Notes under the pieces: generated by a model
Seen by the model: the letters and a program-made list of their open reading frames with translations, nothing else
Databases searched by the model: none
Told to the model about the DNA's origin: nothing
NCBI GenBank assembly: GCA_010671905.1
Contig: JAAHII010000001.1
Coordinates: 1,922,001-1,986,000, forward strand
Direction of reading: 5' to 3'
Origin: Leptolyngbya sp. SIOISBB
Lineage (GTDB): Bacteria > Cyanobacteriota > Cyanobacteriia > Phormidesmidales > Phormidesmidaceae
DNA: 64,000 nucleotides
Translations under genes and position numbers: made by a program
Part shown: positions 61,232-64,000 of the stretch, in pieces
Numbering within the stretch: the stretch's first letter is position 1
Layout of the letters: each line of letters opens with the position of its first letter

Positions 61232-62491
61232 CTAAAAACTCATTCGCAGGGTTCCGGAGACTGCCCGGTTATTAAAGGCACTCCCCCCTGATTGACTGAT
61301 GACATTGTTAAAGCCGTAGCCTAAATCGATCTCTGTGGATTCTGAAACTTTCATCGTGCATTGCGTGCCATAACTATAAGCCGGTGTCCATTCTCCAGCG
61401 AGGCGCTGTTGGCCCCATGAGGCAGACAGGCGACAATCTAACCAATCCAAGATTTCTCCTTGCCAGACGACTTCCCCGTTAATAACCAAGAAGTCTTGCG
61501 GCGAGAAATAGCCGGAGGCGCTTTCTAAGTCTTGTCGATAGCGCCAGTTGAACATATTGGCGGCGATCGCAAACTCTCCCAGGCGATGTTCAAAACGGCT
61601 AAACGACTGCTGCTCTCGGTTCCCGTCGTTATAACGCCCCCAGCGCACCAAAGAGAAAAAACTCGTGCTTGGATCAATTTGCCAATACAGGTTGGGACCA
61701 TATCGCCAGGCGGTGATTTGCTCATTCAGAGTCGTCGCATTGAACTTATAAGGACCCTGTTCCACAAAGAACGATAAGTTGGCCTGTTGCCCCAGAGGCA
61801 CCGACGTATTGACTTGAAAGTTAAGACTCAGCGGCAAATTGTCAAAGATATCGATGCCCCCGCCAACGGTTGTGGTGAAATCTCCCATTTCGCGGGTCCA
61901 CGCCACTTTAAGAGGAATGTTGGTAACTGAATCCACATCGGGCTGGGTGTAATTATTGAAACCAGTGGTGAAAGCTAAGCGATCGCCATTCGGTAATACC
62001 CCAGAAACAGTCGGTTCAATTACCTGATTACTCTGATCGAAATTACTAAATTCATCAGCAAATTCGACAGTTAGATCTTCAATTTGCCAAAACGGCATAA
62101 TCGGACCATCATCAGTTTCTATAGGCGTTTCAATAGCTTCAGGGGGAGTCAGTTCTGGCGGTGGTGGCGGAATATAAAGCCCTGGATTGAGGTTTTCAGG
62201 GGCGGCAATTAGTGTTTCAGAAGATTGAATTTGAACAGGGGCTGGATCTAGGCTTTCTAAGCTCAAGGCTTCCCAGCCTTCTGTAGAAGGCTCTAACCAG
62301 TGCCAAATCAGCCTCTCTGCAGCAGTGGCTGGCTTACTGAAACTGCCTTTTTCTGCGGCTTCTACCCTGGCAATGACCATTACCAAGGGCAAGCACACAC
62401 CTGGAACAAAAACTCCAAGGAAGAACAGCTCTTTAAGTAATTGAAAGCCGTATAATTGCTGATTCTTTATTTTGGTGAAAATGCTAATCAA
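61232..62491 (-). CDS. Outer-membrane beta-barrel protein next to cellulose synthase
   Basis: 419 residues. A hydrophobic segment (about 20-45) ending near RVEAAE is a signal peptide. A Pro-rich linker (about 105-125) is followed by a beta-barrel of alternating strands (LSLNFQVNTSVPLGQQANLSFF, and others) ending in LRMSF; the final Phe is the outer-membrane insertion signal. It resembles the C-terminal pore of BcsC/HmsA-type exopolysaccharide secretion proteins, though it lacks TPRs. It diverges from the cellulose-synthase-like gene across about 240 nt that hold the shared promoter region, supporting a role in polysaccharide export. Confidence 0.78.
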   Translation of the reverse strand: MISIFTKIKNQQLYGFQLLKELFFLGVFVPGVCLPLVMVIARVEAAEKGSFSKPATAAERLIWHWLEPSTEGWEALSLESLDPAPVQIQSSETLIAAPENLNPGLYIPPPPPELTPPEAIETPIETDDGPIMPFWQIEDLTVEFADEFSNFDQSNQVIEPTVSGVLPNGDRLAFTTGFNNYTQPDVDSVTNIPLKVAWTREMGDFTTTVGGGIDIFDNLPLSLNFQVNTSVPLGQQANLSFFVEQGPYKFNATTLNEQITAWRYGPNLYWQIDPSTSFFSLVRWGRYNDGNREQQSFSRFEHRLGEFAIAANMFNWRYRQDLESASGYFSPQDFLVINGEVVWQGEILDWLDCRLSASWGQQRLAGEWTPAYSYGTQCTMKVSESTEIDLGYGFNNVISQSGGSAFNNRAVSGTLRMSF

Positions 62492-62729
62492 GGCTTTCCA
62501 GTTTGACTTGATATTTTTTCTTTGCAGAACTTTATTTGACTTGATGCCCTCAAGTCCTCGTATTACTGGGAAAAGATAGCAGTTCTTTCAGTTTAATGAT
62601 GATGAACCTCAAAAATATCCGGCTCGAACTGACTAGGCTCGAACTGAATAATAAGAGTCAACTACTAAGAATGAGACTTTAGATTACTTATCTTAGAGGT
62701 TTGCTCTCGTCTGCATCGATTTTAGCGAT

Positions 62730-64000
62730 ATGAGCATCTCAAACAGTCTTCAGCCATTCAGCAACATTACCCTGCATCTTCGCGATCGCACGCTCCTGTT
62801 TCGATATCTCGCGCTGACTAACTTGATTGTTGGGGGGTGGTATCTGTATTGGCGTTGGACCGCTTCACTCAACACCGATGCGCTTTGGTTTGCGATTCCC
62901 CTAGCGGCAGCTGAAGCCTATATGTATATCGGCGGTGCCCTATTTCTCCTGAGTTTGTGGCGACCGATTATTCGTGAGGTGCACGACCTCGATCAGTTGA
63001 CCCCAGCCTTGGCGGAGAAGGATTATCCCTCAGTCGACGTCTTTATCACCTGCTACAACGAACCCAGCAGTATGGTGGAGGCCACGGCGGGAGCGGCACT
63101 GCAATTTGATTATCCCGTCGATAAATTAAAAGTCTACATTTTGGATGATGGGAACTCGCCGGATATGCGGGCTATGGCGGAGCGCCTGTGCTTGCATGAT
63201 TTGCGATCGCCTAATTTACAACAGGCTGCCGACCAACTGAATCGCGATCGTTATGCGTTGAGTAGCCGGCTAGAGCAACTACAGCTCCTTAAACCTGAGC
63301 TCACATCCCTCGAAAATGTGCTTTCCTCACACCGCCAACAGGTTCCTAGCAATTCTCAAGAGATTGCCCAACTTTTATCCTGGTTCGACGGCATCAAGCC
63401 ACCGCATTTAGCGAACGACCTTTGGTTTGCCTGCCAGACCTTACTGGGCGAAGGCTTTGATAACGCTGTTTGCCACGCTCACCACAATTTGCCCGCAGAG
63501 ACACTTATTGATTTGGAAGTGTCGATATTGAACGAAGTGGTCGTCATCAGAATCTGGGATCAGGGCGCCCCCTTTGACTTTGAAGGACGGATACAAACCT
63601 TATCGTCCACGGTAGATATAAATGCCGAGAGGGGACGAGGGCTAACCATTTTGGAACAATTAGCCGACCATTTGTCCTACGTGCGGACTCCAGAAGGGCG
63701 CAACTGCCTAACTCTGATCAAAGCAATTGCGCCAAATACGGCTCAAGCTGATGCTAATCCGAGCCAAGGTGGACAATTTCAAGGTTTCCTGCAGAGCATG
63801 CGTCAGCTGCTGTGGCTCAGCTGTCCCAAAACCTCCAGCACTACTGAGTATTTAGACGACACTATCGATCACATCAGGCAGCAAGTTGATATCAAAACTG
63901 CTGCCATGACGGATCTGGCCCGGTGTCGCTATATTGCCCGCGAAAAGCCAAAAGGCAAGCCTCACCACGCCAAAGCTGGCAACATCAACCACGCCATTTT
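62730..64000 (+). CDS. Cellulose-synthase-like GT2 with inserted anti-sigma-type HATPase, 3'-truncated
   Basis: The frame from ATG 62730 is open to the window end (423 codons seen). Two membrane helices (about 25-85) come first. The GT2 domain follows: DVFITCYNEP (about 103) and YILDDGNS (Asp 139 and Asp 140). Normal BcsA proteins pass from DDG...MAERL straight to GCRYIAR; here about 240 residues are inserted. These hold a coiled-coil and then an HATPase_c_2/RsbW-like fold: the N box in GEGFDNAVCHAH (Glu 241, Asn 245), the G1 box WDQGAPF (Asp 277), the G2 box ERGRGLTIL, and a final NCLTLIKAI strand. GT2 sequence resumes at CRYIAREKPKGKPHHAKAGN. The ATP-binding motifs look intact. Inferred: polysaccharide synthesis controlled by a nucleotide-binding switch inside the catalytic domain. 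Confidence 0.85.
   Translation, partial: MSISNSLQPFSNITLHLRDRTLLFRYLALTNLIVGGWYLYWRWTASLNTDALWFAIPLAAAEAYMYIGGALFLLSLWRPIIREVHDLDQLTPALAEKDYPSVDVFITCYNEPSSMVEATAGAALQFDYPVDKLKVYILDDGNSPDMRAMAERLCLHDLRSPNLQQAADQLNRDRYALSSRLEQLQLLKPELTSLENVLSSHRQQVPSNSQEIAQLLSWFDGIKPPHLANDLWFACQTLLGEGFDNAVCHAHHNLPAETLIDLEVSILNEVVVIRIWDQGAPFDFEGRIQTLSSTVDINAERGRGLTILEQLADHLSYVRTPEGRNCLTLIKAIAPNTAQADANPSQGGQFQGFLQSMRQLLWLSCPKTSSTTEYLDDTIDHIRQQVDIKTAAMTDLARCRYIAREKPKGKPHHAKAGNINHAI

Noticed and set aside
1-64000. CRISPR arrays, rRNA or a replication origin
   Set aside because: No regularly spaced repeats, rRNA sequence or DnaA-box cluster was seen.

Overview
The window comes from a cyanobacterium. It has frequent GCGATCGC (HIP1-type) octamers, cyanobacterial-style modular PKS subunits, a TubC-type docking domain, a FIST protein, large hybrid histidine kinases and a NACHT ATPase with a cyanobacterial HTH front end. 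No rRNA, complete tRNA or CRISPR array is visible.

Positions 1-30006 (+ strand) hold most of a type I PKS cluster. Four collinear subunits are present. The first is cut by the window edge (AT-KR-ACP). Two are fully reducing (KS-AT-DH-ER-KR-ACP). The fourth looks dead for extension: its KS has HGTGT changed to QGTGT, and its AT is shortened and lacks the nucleophilic Ser. Next comes a 622-residue protein with a TubC docking domain fused to a body I do not recognise, then an SDR, a sulfotransferase split by two frameshifts, an MFS/GPH transporter, a membrane-anchored hexapeptide/tandem-ACP/FkbH fusion, a VOC protein and a glycosyltransferase. The active ATs carry malonyl-type HAFH motifs. No thioesterase or reductase release domain is visible. 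The inferred product is a partly reduced chain with a glyceryl-derived unit and sugar decoration.

Positions 30218-35657 are mixed. A beta-propeller putative lipoprotein lies between two paralogous glycosyltransferases. A 146-bp MITE-like element with an 8-bp target duplication sits in the 1.5-kb gap. At the end are remnants of an adenylate-forming enzyme and a TauD-like oxygenase, apparently joined by a deletion.

Positions 35654-43574 (- strand) carry a second PKS: one complete reducing module with tandem ACPs and a C-terminal glycerolipid-type acyltransferase. It is split by a frameshift in a G5 run. Positions 43.8-45.2 kb hold decayed pieces of two transposase types and a 3' tRNA fragment, which looks like an island edge.

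Positions 45.8-61 kb are dominated by signalling. After an ABM-fold monooxygenase and an iron-type alcohol dehydrogenase come a FIST/hybrid kinase pair, a PhnD-like binding protein with a second hybrid kinase (one pseudo-receiver, one Hpt), a NACHT/REC-Hpt operon, two unknown proteins and a response regulator. The last part has an outer-membrane beta-barrel protein divergent from a cellulose-synthase-like GT2. An entire anti-sigma-factor-type HATPase domain is inserted inside that GT2 catalytic domain; the gene runs off the window end.
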